64,000 nt of DNA from DASUPK01 sp963736685 (GTDB lineage Bacteria; Actinomycetota; Thermoleophilia; Solirubrobacterales; 70-9): the NCBI GenBank assembly GCA_963736685.1, contig CAVTPZ010000018.1, positions 62,001 to 126,000 of the forward strand, in the 5' to 3' direction. The stretch's first letter is position 1. Each line of letters opens with the position of its first letter. The notes beneath the pieces were generated by a model that had not been told where the DNA came from, did no database searches, and saw nothing but the letters and a program-made list of their open reading frames with translations. Below, one piece after another: positions 25,771 through 35,354 of the stretch. The translations under genes were made by a program, and so were the position numbers.

Positions 25771-26664
25771 CTGCTCGTGGTCCCCGTTCACGTTGCCGTT
25801 CAGCAGCGTGAGGATGATGCCCTCGCGCAGGCCGCCCTTGCCGATCTGCAGCGGCTGGCCGAGCATGTCGGAGAACCGCTCGAGCAGCAGGACACCGGCG
25901 GGCAGGAGCTTGACGCGCCGGGAGTCGAGCTCGAAGCGCTTTGCGACCTCGTAGATCTCGTCGCTGGAGAGCACGCGGACGGCGCGCTCGAGGGTCTCGT
26001 ACTCGAGCACGGCTCCGACCAGGGTCCGAAGCGAGGTGGCGCTGCCGCCGACCGCGACCGCCTGGTCCGGCTGCTCCAGCTTCACCTTCTCGAAGAAGTC
26101 CGCGATGTGATCTCGCAGGCTGCGGATCTCGGAGGCGGAGGGAGGATCCGACTCCAGGTGCTCCTCGGTGAGGGACCCGGAGCCGATCTTGAACGACTTC
26201 ACCTCGGCCACCCCGTCGGACATCGTCCCGTAGATCACCTCGGATGAGCCGCCGCCGACGTCCACCACGGCCACCCTGCCCTCCACCGGATGGCTCAGCG
26301 ACTTGGTGGCGCCGATGAAGGCGAAGCGGCCCTCCTCCTCCTCGTCCAGGACGTCAACCTCGACGCCGGCGATCTCCTCGATCTCCTCGACGACCTTGTC
26401 CCGGTTCTTGGCCTCCCGGATCGCGGCCGTGGCCACGGTCCTGACGGTCTCGGCCCCCATCTCCTCGGCGAGTCGCCGCTGAGTCGCCACGACGTCGGCG
26501 ACCTCGGCGATCTTCTCCGCCGTGATCCTCCCATTCTTGGAGGCGTCCTTGCCGATCCGCGTGTAGGCCCGCTGCTCCATGACCTTGCGGAGCTGTCCCT
26601 CGGACGGCTCCGCGACCAACAGCCGCGTCGTGTTCGAGCCGATGTCGATCGCGCCGCAGAGCAT
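25759..26664 (-). CDS. ppx: Exopolyphosphatase / Ppx-GppA family phosphatase
   Basis: Ppx/GppA enzymes release terminal phosphate from polyphosphate or pppGpp. This 301-residue protein has the ASKHA fold signatures: AIDIGSNTTRLLVAE (phosphate 1 loop), VAVVDVGGGSSEVIYG (phosphate 2 loop) and AVAVGGSATSLRTL (the third glycine loop). It lacks the C-terminal HD-like domain of long E. coli enzymes, as is normal for actinobacterial Ppx1/2. It lies 63 bases after the di-iron protein gene of the arsenic cluster and could share its transcript. With ppk1 9 kb away it would give opposing synthesis and breakdown of polyphosphate. Confidence 0.92.
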   Translation of the reverse strand: MLCGAIDIGSNTTRLLVAEPSEGQLRKVMEQRAYTRIGKDASKNGRITAEKIAEVADVVATQRRLAEEMGAETVRTVATAAIREAKNRDKVVEEIEEIAGVEVDVLDEEEEGRFAFIGATKSLSHPVEGRVAVVDVGGGSSEVIYGTMSDGVAEVKSFKIGSGSLTEEHLESDPPSASEIRSLRDHIADFFEKVKLEQPDQAVAVGGSATSLRTLVGAVLEYETLERAVRVLSSDEIYEVAKRFELDSRRVKLLPAGVLLLERFSDMLGQPLQIGKGGLREGIILTLLNGNVNGDHEQLAA

Positions 26665-26727
26665 CTCAACAGGGATTCTCTCAGGGGGACCGGATCTCCG
26701 GGCGGGACGATGCCGCAGCTTGCGGGC

Positions 26728-27561
26728 CTATCCGTCGAGCGGTGCGCCGATCAGCGCGAGGCGTCGATTGAGCGCTCCGAACCCGAACTCGGCCAGTGCG
26801 CTGTCATCGACACCCAGGGCAGCGAAGGCGCCCTCGCTCGGCGGTGAGACGGTCTCGGCAACCGCCGGCAGGAGCCGCTTGATCCGATCACGAACCACGC
26901 CGGCCATCGCCGGATCGGCCGACACCGCCTCGCGCAGGAACCAGGTGCCGTATGCGATGTGGCGCTGCTCGTCGGCTGCGATCCGGGAATAGCCATGGAC
27001 GAAGCCCGGCAGCAGCTCACGCCGGCGGAGCAGATCGAGCAGGAAGTGCGAGGTCACGAGGCCCAGCGTTCCCTCGAGGATCATGTGGTAGATCGTCACG
27101 AAGTCCACCTTGGCTTCCCGGTCCCTTGGATCTCTGAGAAGGCGATCGTGGGCTTGGACCAGCGCCTCGTCGAAGATCTTCTTGAAGGGCTCGCCCAGGA
27201 CTTCGCGCGACCGCTCCACATGCGCTGCGATCGTCCCAGGATCCGCGACCACCTCATCCTGGAAGCGAGCGTAGAACTGCATATGCCGAACCTCATCGAC
27301 GAGCTGAGTCGACAGGTAGCTCCCCTCCTCCTCGTCGTCCTGCGCCAGCACGAGGCCGCAGAACTGGGTCGAGATCCTCTCTTCGGCGACCATCAGGGAG
27401 CTGAGCGCGAAGTAGAGAAGCTGCCGCTCGGTCACGTCGAGCCCGGTCCAGTCCGAGGGGTCACCGCTCAGGTCGATGTCCTGGGCCGCCCAGTGGGCGT
27501 GCTCCCAGTCGAGGTAGAGCTGCTCCGGACCCTTCAGGGCGAGCCTTTCGGCCGAACTCAT
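26728..27561 (-). CDS. R2-like carboxylate-bridged di-iron protein
   Basis: Ferritin-like protein of 277 residues related to ribonucleotide reductase R2 and R2-like ligand-binding oxidases. The six metal ligands can be read: Glu60 (MVAEERIS), Glu90 and His93 (DEVRHMQFY), Glu163 (ILEGTLG), Glu198 and His201 (DEQRHIAYG). No R1 partner is near, so it is not an ordinary reductase subunit. Its ATG overlaps the arsM stop as ATGA (27558-27561), which ties it tightly to arsenite methylation. I infer an oxygenase or oxidase acting on a methylated arsenical or another small molecule of this pathway; the reaction is unknown. Confidence 0.8.
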   Translation of the reverse strand: MSSAERLALKGPEQLYLDWEHAHWAAQDIDLSGDPSDWTGLDVTERQLLYFALSSLMVAEERISTQFCGLVLAQDDEEEGSYLSTQLVDEVRHMQFYARFQDEVVADPGTIAAHVERSREVLGEPFKKIFDEALVQAHDRLLRDPRDREAKVDFVTIYHMILEGTLGLVTSHFLLDLLRRRELLPGFVHGYSRIAADEQRHIAYGTWFLREAVSADPAMAGVVRDRIKRLLPAVAETVSPPSEGAFAALGVDDSALAEFGFGALNRRLALIGAPLDG

Positions 27562-28268
27562 GCCGGCATTCTGGCGCGGATGATCGCCGATCCCGCCTTG
27601 CCGCGAACCCTGTGGGTTTCGCGGAGCTCGACGTTCTCGAAGCCGGCGTCCTCTAGCGCGCCCCGAAACTCGCTCTGCGTGATCGCGCCCGCGATGCAGC
27701 CCGCCCACTTCGCCATGTCCGCCCGGCTCTCCGCGTCCATATCGTCATCGGCGACGATGTCAGTCACGGCGAAGCGCCCGCCCGGACGCAGCACACGCGC
27801 CGCCTCGCGGAGCACGGCGCCCTTGTCGGCGGACAGATTGATCACGCAGTTGGAGATGACGACGTCCACAGAATCCGGCGGCAGCGGCAGCTTCTCGATC
27901 GTCCCTTTGAGGAACTCGACGTTCTCGATCCCAGCCTCAGACTGGTTGCGCCGAGCGAGCTCAAGCATCTCATCGGTCATGTCGACGCCGTAGACGCGTC
28001 CCTCCGGCCCAACTCGTGCCGCCGCGATGAAGACGTCCTCCCCACCGCCGGAGCCAAGGTCGAGCACGACCTCGCCCCCATGCAGATCCGCCACCTCCGT
28101 CGGGTTCCCGCAGCCGAGCGGCGTCGAGCTCGGCCCGCAGCCGCACTCCGCCTGGCTCGTGGTGCAGCACCCGGCCTCCGAGTTCGATGCCGCGGCGAGT
28201 GCAGCCGCCGCGTAGCGTTCGCGCACGGCCTCTCGGATCTCGTCGTTGCCGGTCAGCTGCCCAGCCAT
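27558..28268 (-). CDS. arsM: Arsenite S-adenosylmethionine methyltransferase
   Basis: ArsM converts As(III) to mono-, di- and trimethylated arsenicals with SAM. The 236-residue protein has the SAM motif VVLDLGSGGGEDVFIAA at about 67-83, Cys141 in VISNCVINLSADKG and Cys191 in AGCIAGAI, the two arsenic-binding cysteines of the family. A further Cys cluster lies at 34, 35, 42, 44 and 53 (AGCC, CGCG, GCG), supplying the third thiolate. The ATG at 28268 overlaps the arsR 3' end by 16 bases; a longer reading start is inside arsR. The operon order is arsR-arsM-R2-like. Confidence 0.94.
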   Translation of the reverse strand: MAGQLTGNDEIREAVRERYAAAALAAASNSEAGCCTTSQAECGCGPSSTPLGCGNPTEVADLHGGEVVLDLGSGGGEDVFIAAARVGPEGRVYGVDMTDEMLELARRNQSEAGIENVEFLKGTIEKLPLPPDSVDVVISNCVINLSADKGAVLREAARVLRPGGRFAVTDIVADDDMDAESRADMAKWAGCIAGAITQSEFRGALEDAGFENVELRETHRVRGKAGSAIIRARMPA

Positions 28269-28609
28269 GCGCTCAGCTCCTGGATTGAATCGGGGTTGAC
28301 GTAGTAGTAGGCCCACAGGCCCTGGCGCTCAGAGCCGACGATGCCAGCTTCGCGGAGGACCTTGAGGTGGTGGGAAACCGTCGGCTGGGAGAGATCGAAA
28401 AGGGGGACGAGTTCGCAGACGCAGACCTTGCCGGCGTGCTTTCGCAAGACGTCGACCAGCTGCATTCGGATTGGATCGCCCAGGGCCTTTGACACCTTCG
28501 CCATGCGCTCGGCCTGCGCGCGCTGGATGTCCGGATAGACAACCGGCTCGCAACACGGTTCGCCTGCGGGCCGCTTTTGCTTTGGGGCGAGCTTCAGATC
28601 GACAGCCAT
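28253..28609 (-). CDS. arsR: ArsR-family arsenic-responsive repressor
   Basis: Winged-helix metalloregulator of 118 residues that releases DNA when it binds As(III). The helix-turn-helix is LSQPTVSHHLKVLREAGIVG; candidate thiol ligands are Cys63 and Cys65 (KVCVCELV, as in plasmid R773 ArsR) and the N-terminal pair Cys19-Cys20 (GEPCCEP), so a three-coordinate site can be drawn. The ATG at 28609 sits about eight bases after the -10, so the transcript looks leaderless. It faces the arsC operon and the ATTGA/TCAAT repeats between them are its probable operator. Confidence 0.93.
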   Translation of the reverse strand: MAVDLKLAPKQKRPAGEPCCEPVVYPDIQRAQAERMAKVSKALGDPIRMQLVDVLRKHAGKVCVCELVPLFDLSQPTVSHHLKVLREAGIVGSERQGLWAYYYVNPDSIQELSAWLGS

Positions 28610-28655
28610 CAATGTACGTATATCGATTGAAGTGACGTTTGTCAATGGATACGAT
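28609..28655. promoter_or_regulatory. Divergent ars promoters with overlapping ArsR operator repeats
   Basis: Minus strand: TTGACA (plus positions 28640-28645), 17-base spacer, TATACG (28617-28622), then the arsR ATG. Plus strand: TTGAAG (28627-28632), 17-base spacer, TACGAT (28650-28655), for arsC1. Three alternating half-sites TCAAT (28609-28613), ATTGA (28626-28630) and TCAAT (28642-28646) cover both -35 regions, so one bound ArsR would block both promoters. Confidence 0.7.
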
Positions 28656-28689
28656 TCCATTTCGGCCATCGTGAGATCGGAGGTGCGAT

Positions 28690-29337
28690 ATGGATGACGC
28701 GTTGGGGTACTACGCGGATCGACGGCGTCAGCGTGCGATCGACGAGTTGTCCGAGGAATTCGAGGGCGTCTGGTCACGGGAGACGATCGAACGGTTTCTT
28801 GAGGAGTCCGAAAGGTCACTGGCCCGGTCGGGGCCGGGCGGCCTCAACTTCATGGCCCTTCGGGCCCCGGCCTTCGCGCGGCAGCGGCTCGAAGCACTCG
28901 CGCAGGCTGAAGGAGAGTTCGAGAAGGAGAAGCCGGAGGTGCTCTTCGTCTGCGTCAGGAATGCCGGCCGCTCTCAGGTCGCGGCGGCCCTCACCGAGGA
29001 GCTCTCGCAGGGTGCGATCTCCGTTCGCTCCGCCGGCTCGGCGCCTGCCGAGGAGATCCAGCACACGGTGATCGACGCACTCGCGGAGATCGGGGTCGAA
29101 ATCCGGCGCGAATTCCCGAAGCCGCTCACCGACGAGGTGGTCAGGGCGGCCGACGTGGTGGTGACCATGGGATGCGGCGATGCCTGTCCCGTCTACCCGG
29201 GCAAGCATTACGAGGACTGGGAGATCGCCGACCCGGCCGGGCAATCGATGTGGGCCGTGCGGGCGATCCGCGACGACATCCACAAGCGGGTCGAGGAACT
29301 GATCGCCGGCCTGGTGCCTTCAGGAGCCAAGCCCTAG
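28690..29337 (+). CDS. arsC1: Arsenate reductase, LMW-phosphatase type with N-terminal helical domain (variant active site)
   Basis: Reduces arsenate to arsenite. Residues 1-78 are a helical domain (DELSEEFEGVWSRETIERFL) that repeats in the next gene; residues 82-215 are the LMW protein-tyrosine-phosphatase fold. The P-loop is C88-VRNAGR-S95, a valid C-x5-R loop but with Arg-Asn-Ala where the common form has His-Asn-Ser. Further cysteines at 162 and 166 (GCGDACPVY) are where resolving thiols sit. Ribosome-binding site GGAGGT lies seven bases before ATG 28690. First gene of the six-gene plus-strand arsenic operon. Confidence 0.88.
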   Translation: MDDALGYYADRRRQRAIDELSEEFEGVWSRETIERFLEESERSLARSGPGGLNFMALRAPAFARQRLEALAQAEGEFEKEKPEVLFVCVRNAGRSQVAAALTEELSQGAISVRSAGSAPAEEIQHTVIDALAEIGVEIRREFPKPLTDEVVRAADVVVTMGCGDACPVYPGKHYEDWEIADPAGQSMWAVRAIRDDIHKRVEELIAGLVPSGAKP

Positions 29338-29384
29338 CCGCAACTCGGAGCGACCCGTCCGCTGCGCTCTCAATCTGAGGGAGG

Positions 29385-30026
29385 ATGATGACCAATCAAA
29401 TTGGCCCCACGATCCGGGATCACATCCAGCGCTCGATCGATTTGCTCGCCGGCGAATTCACCGGCGTGTTCTCGCGCGAGACCATCGAGGCTTACATCGA
29501 CGAGAGCACCGATCAGTTCGCGGACGCGCGCGTCCCGGATTTCGTGCCGCTCATGGTCGAGCGGTTCACACGGCAGCGCCTCCGCGCGCTGGGCCAGGCG
29601 GAGGGCAAGGTGACCAAGGAGGTCCCGGAGGTCCTGTTCGTCTGCGTTCACAACTCCGGCCGGAGCCAGATGGCCGCCGGACTGCTCGAAAGGCTGGCGG
29701 ACGGACGGGTGCACGTCCGCTCGGCCGGGTCGGATCCCGCCGACCAGCTCAACCCCAACGCCGTCAAGGCCATGGATGAGGTGGGGGTTGACATCTCGAA
29801 GGAGTTCCCCAAGCCCCTCACCGACGAGGTCGTCCGGGCCGCAGACGCGGTCGTCACCATGGGCTGCGGCGACGCCTGCCCGATCTATCCGGGCAAGCGG
29901 TACGAGGACTGGGACCTCGAGGACCCTGCCGGAAAGGACCTGGAGACAGTGCGCCGGATCCGCGACGAGATCCGTGCGCGCGTGGAGGATCTGATCGGCT
30001 CTGTGACAGCGGAGTCCTCGGACTAG
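29385..30026 (+). CDS. arsC2: Arsenate reductase, LMW-phosphatase type with N-terminal helical domain
   Basis: Second arsenate reductase, 213 residues, a paralogue of the gene before it. The N-terminal three-helix-like domain (IQRSIDLLAGEFTGVFSRETI) precedes the phosphatase fold; the P-loop C87-VHNSGR-S94 is the canonical ArsC form and Cys161/Cys165 (MGCGDACPIY) are conserved. Identical stretches such as EFPKPLTDEVVRAAD are shared with ArsC1, showing a tandem duplication. ATG at 29385 or 29388; GAGGGAGG just upstream is a strong ribosome-binding site. The GAPDH GTG begins two bases after the stop. Confidence 0.93.
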   Translation: MMTNQIGPTIRDHIQRSIDLLAGEFTGVFSRETIEAYIDESTDQFADARVPDFVPLMVERFTRQRLRALGQAEGKVTKEVPEVLFVCVHNSGRSQMAAGLLERLADGRVHVRSAGSDPADQLNPNAVKAMDEVGVDISKEFPKPLTDEVVRAADAVVTMGCGDACPIYPGKRYEDWDLEDPAGKDLETVRRIRDEIRARVEDLIGSVTAESSD

Positions 30027-30028
30027 CC

Positions 30029-31093
30029 GTGGCCGGATCAAACGTCGCGATAGGAATCAACGGCTTCGGCCGCATGGGACGGCTCGGGCTGCGCGCGGCC
30101 TGGGGTTGGTCGGATCTTGACTTCGTCCACATCAACGAGCCGAACGGTGATGCCGAGACCGCGGCGCACCTCCTCAAGTTTGACTCAGTCCACGGGCGCT
30201 GGCGACCGGAGGTCCGCAGCGACACGGACTCGATCGCGATCGATGGCCGGTCGATCTCCTACTCGCGGCACCAGCGACTGGCCGAGGTGCCGTGGGACGA
30301 ACTGGGCATCGAGGTCGTTCTCGAGTGCTCTGGCCAGTTCCGCACGCTGGAGAGCCTGGCGGGGTACTTCGAGAGGGGCGTTCGTAAGGTGATCGTCGCC
30401 GCGCCGGTCAAGGAGGAGGGAGCCCTGAATCTCGTGCTGGGCGTGAATGACGAGCTCTACGACCCTGCCGCGCACCACGTGGTCACCGCGGCCTCCTGTA
30501 CGACCAACTGCCTCGCGCCAGTTGTCAAGGTGCTCCATGAAGGCATCGGGATCCGGCACGGCTCTGTCACAACTCTGCACGACATGACCAACACCCAGGT
30601 CGTGGTCGACGCGCCTCACAAGGACCTGCGCCGCGCACGAGCGGCCAGCCTGTCCCTGATTCCCACCACCACCGGCTCGGCGACGGCCATCGGCCTGATC
30701 TTCCCGGAACTCGAAGGGCGGCTGAACGGCCTGGCGGTCAGGGTGCCGATGCTGAACTCCTCGATCACCGATTGCGCCTTCGAAGTGGAGCGGCCGACCA
30801 CGGTCGAGGAGGTCAACGGGCTTTTCCGCAACGCGGCCAAGGGCCCGCTCGCCGGGATCCTGGGTTACGAGGAAAGGCCTCTTGTCTCGGTCGACTATCG
30901 CGATGACCCTCGCTCCGGCATCGTGGACGCCCCGTCCACCATGGTCGTCAACGGGACTCAGGTGAAGGTGCTCGCCTGGTACGACAACGAGTGGGGCTAC
31001 GCGAACCGGCTCGCTGAGCTGGCGCGGGAGGTCGCACGGCGGCTCCCTGCCAAAGGCGATTCCGACGCAGCCCGCGCGCCGGCGCTCGACTAG
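30029..31093 (+). CDS. gapdh: Glyceraldehyde-3-phosphate dehydrogenase of the ArsJ pathway
   Basis: GAPDH of 354 residues that, in ars operons, adds arsenate to glyceraldehyde-3-phosphate to give 1-arseno-3-phosphoglycerate for export by ArsJ. NAD motif INGFGRMGR at 10-18, catalytic Cys157 in AASCTTNCLAPV and WYDNEWGYANR near the C-terminus are all intact. It is located immediately before arsJ with a three-base gap, the diagnostic pairing. GTG start at 30029. A housekeeping glycolytic role is less likely because it sits inside the arsenic operon. Confidence 0.93.
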   Translation: MAGSNVAIGINGFGRMGRLGLRAAWGWSDLDFVHINEPNGDAETAAHLLKFDSVHGRWRPEVRSDTDSIAIDGRSISYSRHQRLAEVPWDELGIEVVLECSGQFRTLESLAGYFERGVRKVIVAAPVKEEGALNLVLGVNDELYDPAAHHVVTAASCTTNCLAPVVKVLHEGIGIRHGSVTTLHDMTNTQVVVDAPHKDLRRARAASLSLIPTTTGSATAIGLIFPELEGRLNGLAVRVPMLNSSITDCAFEVERPTTVEEVNGLFRNAAKGPLAGILGYEERPLVSVDYRDDPRSGIVDAPSTMVVNGTQVKVLAWYDNEWGYANRLAELAREVARRLPAKGDSDAARAPALD

Positions 31094-31096
31094 CTC

Positions 31097-32377
31097 ATGG
31101 CGACTGGCGCGACCACCGCAGAGCCGCGCGGGGACATGCGCAACTACGTCCTGGTCACCGGGGCGTACTGGACCGACACGCTCGTCGACGGCGCCAGCCG
31201 CATGCTGGTCCTCTTCTACTTCGACCAACTGGGGTACAGCCCGTTCCAGCTGGCGACGCTGTTCCTGCTCTACGAGTTCTTCGGCATCGTCACCAATCTG
31301 GTCGGCGGCTGGATCGCAGCTCGCTCCGGACTGAAGAGGACTCTCTTCATGGGCCTGGCGGTGCAGATCTGCGCGCAGAGCATGCTGGGCTTCGCGCCAG
31401 AAGCCTGGCTGGTCGTCCCCTACGTGATGGCCTCCCAGGCGATGTCGGGGATCGCCAAGGACCTGACCAAGATGAGCTCCAAGAGCGCCGTGAAGCTGAT
31501 CGTTCCGAAGGGCCAGGAGGGCGCCCTCTACAAGTGGGTTGCGATCCTGACCGGGTCGAAGAACGCGCTGAAGGGCGTCGGCTTCTTCCTCGGCGGCCTG
31601 CTCCTCACGGTGGTCGGCTTCCAGACTGGTGTGCTCGTTCTGGCTGGGATGGCCGCGACGGCGCTGATCAGCGTCTCGATCCTGATGCGCGGACAGCAGC
31701 TCGGTCGCCCGGACGCGACCGCGAAGTTCAAGCACATGTTCTCCAACAACCGCGCCGTCAACATCCTCGCCGGTGCCCGCATCTTCCTCTTCGCTTCGCG
31801 CGACGTCTGGTTCGTCGTTGGCCTTCCGGTCTTCCTCTACAACGTGGTGGGGTGGAACTTCTGGCAGGTCGGGATCTACCTGGCCGTCTGGGTGATCGGA
31901 TACGGAATCGTGCAGGCGTCCGCGCCGCGGTTCGTTCGCCGCCGGGCAGAGGAGGGCGGAGAACCCGACGGCCGTACGGCCGCCTGGCTGGCCTTCGCCC
32001 TGGCGGCCCTGCCGGCGGGCATCGCGATCGCGCTGTCAGCTAACGCCGACCCCACGGCAGTGGTTGTAGTGGGCCTGATCTTCTTCGGGGTCGTGTTCGC
32101 GATGAACTCCGCCGTCCACTCCTATCTGATCCTCTCCTACGCGGACAACGACAAGGTCGCGATGAACGTCGGCTTCTACTACATGGCGAATGCCGTGGGA
32201 CGGTTGGCCGGGACCGTGCTCTCGGGTCTTCTCTATCAGTGGAACGGGCTGGAGGCGTGCCTCTGGGTGTCGGCCGCGTTCGTCGTCGCGGCAGGACTCC
32301 TCTCCCTGATGCTCCCGACCCGGCGTCCCGAACGAACGCCCGGCATCGAGGTGCCGCGGGCGGAGCCGGCCTCATAG
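31097..32377 (+). CDS. arsJ: Organoarsenical efflux MFS transporter ArsJ
   Basis: MFS carrier of 426 residues with about 11-12 hydrophobic segments. The N-terminus NYVLVTGAYWTDTLVDGASRMLVL and the loop GIAKDLTKMSSKSAVKLIVP are features I recognise from ArsJ. ArsJ exports 1-arseno-3-phosphoglycerate, which then falls apart to arsenate outside the cell, so the GAPDH-ArsJ pair clears As(V) without reduction. It runs on to the aquaporin gene six bases after its stop. Confidence 0.92.
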   Translation: MATGATTAEPRGDMRNYVLVTGAYWTDTLVDGASRMLVLFYFDQLGYSPFQLATLFLLYEFFGIVTNLVGGWIAARSGLKRTLFMGLAVQICAQSMLGFAPEAWLVVPYVMASQAMSGIAKDLTKMSSKSAVKLIVPKGQEGALYKWVAILTGSKNALKGVGFFLGGLLLTVVGFQTGVLVLAGMAATALISVSILMRGQQLGRPDATAKFKHMFSNNRAVNILAGARIFLFASRDVWFVVGLPVFLYNVVGWNFWQVGIYLAVWVIGYGIVQASAPRFVRRRAEEGGEPDGRTAAWLAFALAALPAGIAIALSANADPTAVVVVGLIFFGVVFAMNSAVHSYLILSYADNDKVAMNVGFYYMANAVGRLAGTVLSGLLYQWNGLEACLWVSAAFVVAAGLLSLMLPTRRPERTPGIEVPRAEPAS

Positions 32378-32382
32378 CCGAG

Positions 32383-33132
32383 ATGTCCGTGCCCCTTCCG
32401 CGCCGCCTGTTCGCCGAGTTCCTCGGCTCCGCCTTTCTTGCGGCCGCGGTGATCGGCTCCGGGATCGCTGCCGCGAATCTCTCACCCGGCGACGTCGGCC
32501 TGCAACTCTTCGAAAACGCCGCGGCGACCGCGGCGGCCCTGTTCACGATCATCCTCATGTTCGCGCCGGTCTCGGGCGGTCACTTCAATCCTGTCGTCTC
32601 CCTGGTCGATGCGAGCTTCCGCGGGTTGCGCTGGCGCGACGCCCTCGCCTACATCCCGGCCCAGGTCTCGGGCTGCATCGCCGGCGCGGTCGTCGCGAAC
32701 GGGATGTTCGCCCTCGCCGCCATCAGCATCTCGGACAAGCATCGGGCCTCGGAGGCACACCTGCTGGCCGAGGTGGTCGCGACGCTCGGCCTCCTCCTGG
32801 TGATCTTCTCGCTGGCCCGGACCCGGCGCGGCTCGATCGCGCCGGCGGCGGTGGGCGCATACATCGGTGCCGCCTACTTCTTCACCAGCTCGACCAGCTT
32901 CGCCAACCCGGCGATCACCGTCGGCCGGATGTTCTCGGACACATTCGCGGGGATCGCGCCGGCGTCCGTGCCGGCGTTCGTCGTCGCCCAGCTCGTCGGG
33001 GGAGCGGTCGCGATCGGCGTGCTTCGGGTCCTCTATCCGGACATCACCCCGGACGAGGCGGCCGAGGTCATGGTGCCGCACGAGCACTCTCATTCACAGG
33101 CTCTTCACGGGATTTCCGGAGGGCCGACGTAA
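32383..33132 (+). CDS. aqpS: Aquaglyceroporin-like MIP channel (AqpS type)
   Basis: Major intrinsic protein channel of 249 residues with six hydrophobic segments. The two pore loops carry FNPVVS (first NPA box as NPV) and FANPAITVGR (canonical NPA followed by the selectivity-filter Arg). In ars operons such channels let uncharged As(OH)3 or methylarsenite flow down its gradient out of the cell, replacing an ArsB pump. There is no arsB or acr3 gene in this window, which supports that role. The C-terminus is His-rich (PHEHSHSQALHG). ATG 32383 follows the arsJ stop by five bases. Confidence 0.9.
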   Translation: MSVPLPRRLFAEFLGSAFLAAAVIGSGIAAANLSPGDVGLQLFENAAATAAALFTIILMFAPVSGGHFNPVVSLVDASFRGLRWRDALAYIPAQVSGCIAGAVVANGMFALAAISISDKHRASEAHLLAEVVATLGLLLVIFSLARTRRGSIAPAAVGAYIGAAYFFTSSTSFANPAITVGRMFSDTFAGIAPASVPAFVVAQLVGGAVAIGVLRVLYPDITPDEAAEVMVPHEHSHSQALHGISGGPT

Positions 33133-33142
33133 CTTCGAATCG

Positions 33143-34018
33143 ATGCCTCAAAGCGACCCCGCGCAGCGGCTCGGACTGAGCATCCCCTACGACTGGTGGC
33201 CCGCCGCACCGATCCTCAAGGAGATCGAGGCCGCGGGCTTCCGCTACGTCCAGGTCCCCTCTCCTCCGCCGTCGGTTCTGACCGTCCCACGGGACGCCAA
33301 CCGCCACGCCGCCGCGCTCTTCGAGGTTCTCGGCACCTCCGGCCTGCGCCTGGTGCTGCACGGTCCCGGGTCGGTTCAGGCCGGCACCCGGGACGGCGAC
33401 AACGCCCTGGCGGGCCTGATCAACTACGCGGCCGAGGTTGGCGCCTCACACGTCGTCTACCACGCGGCGAACATGCCCGACGCCCCGGCCAGCGAGGACC
33501 GGCGCCTGGCCGAGACCCGCTCGCTCGCGGCGCTGGCCGCGAGCGCCGAGCGGCTCGGGGTGATCATCGCCCTCGAGAACCTCGCACCCGTCTATCCGGG
33601 GCCGGACGCACTCTCCTTCACCCCGATGATCCTGCGCACGATGGCGAAGCGGATCTCCTCGCCGGCCGTGGGCCTCTGCATCGACGTCGGCCACGCCAAC
33701 ATCGTCGCCCGGCTTCGCCTCACCGATCCGCTCGAGCTGATCGAGCCGGCGCTCGATCGCGCCGTCCTCTTCCACCTCCACGACAACCTCGGCGCCCGCC
33801 GCGGCGAGACCGGCATCGCCCGAGCTCGATCCGCTGCGGCTCGACCTACACCTTCCGCCGGGCCGCGGCGAGGTTCCGTGGGACCGCCTGGCGCCGCTCT
33901 TCGCGCGCAAGACGGGCGCGCCGCTGATGCTGGAGGTGCATCCGCCGCGGCCGCCGGCCGCCCGGATCTTCGAGGCAGCGGTCGAGGCGGTCGCCCCGCC
34001 GGCTGTCCCGGCCGCCGC

Positions 34019-34022
<4 letters not shown>
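33143..34022 (+). CDS. TIM-barrel sugar-phosphate isomerase/epimerase-like protein (frame switch)
   Basis: AP-endonuclease-2/xylose-isomerase-like barrel of about 292 residues. The barrel strands are visible: LGLSIPYDWWPAAPILKEIE, RLVLHGPGSVQAG, SHVVYHAANMP, VIIALENLAP (metal Glu), VGLCIDVGHANI (metal Asp/His) and LFHLHDNLG (His). Around 33818 (GGCATCGCCC) the frame changes by one extra base; the continuation PELDPLRLDLHLPPGRGEVPWDRLAPLF and MLEVHPP completes the barrel and stops at 34020-34022, sharing a CTAG with the minus-strand gene. Ten bases after the aquaporin gene, so it is the last gene of the arsenic operon; its arsenic-related role is unknown. Confidence 0.75.
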
Positions 34023-35348
<1,326 letters not shown>

Positions 35349-35354
35349 CGGCCT

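Noticed and set aside
28690..30026. Reading the N-terminal domains of the two ArsC proteins as separate antitoxin-like genes
   Set aside because: They are in frame with the phosphatase fold, have no stop between, and occur in both paralogues.
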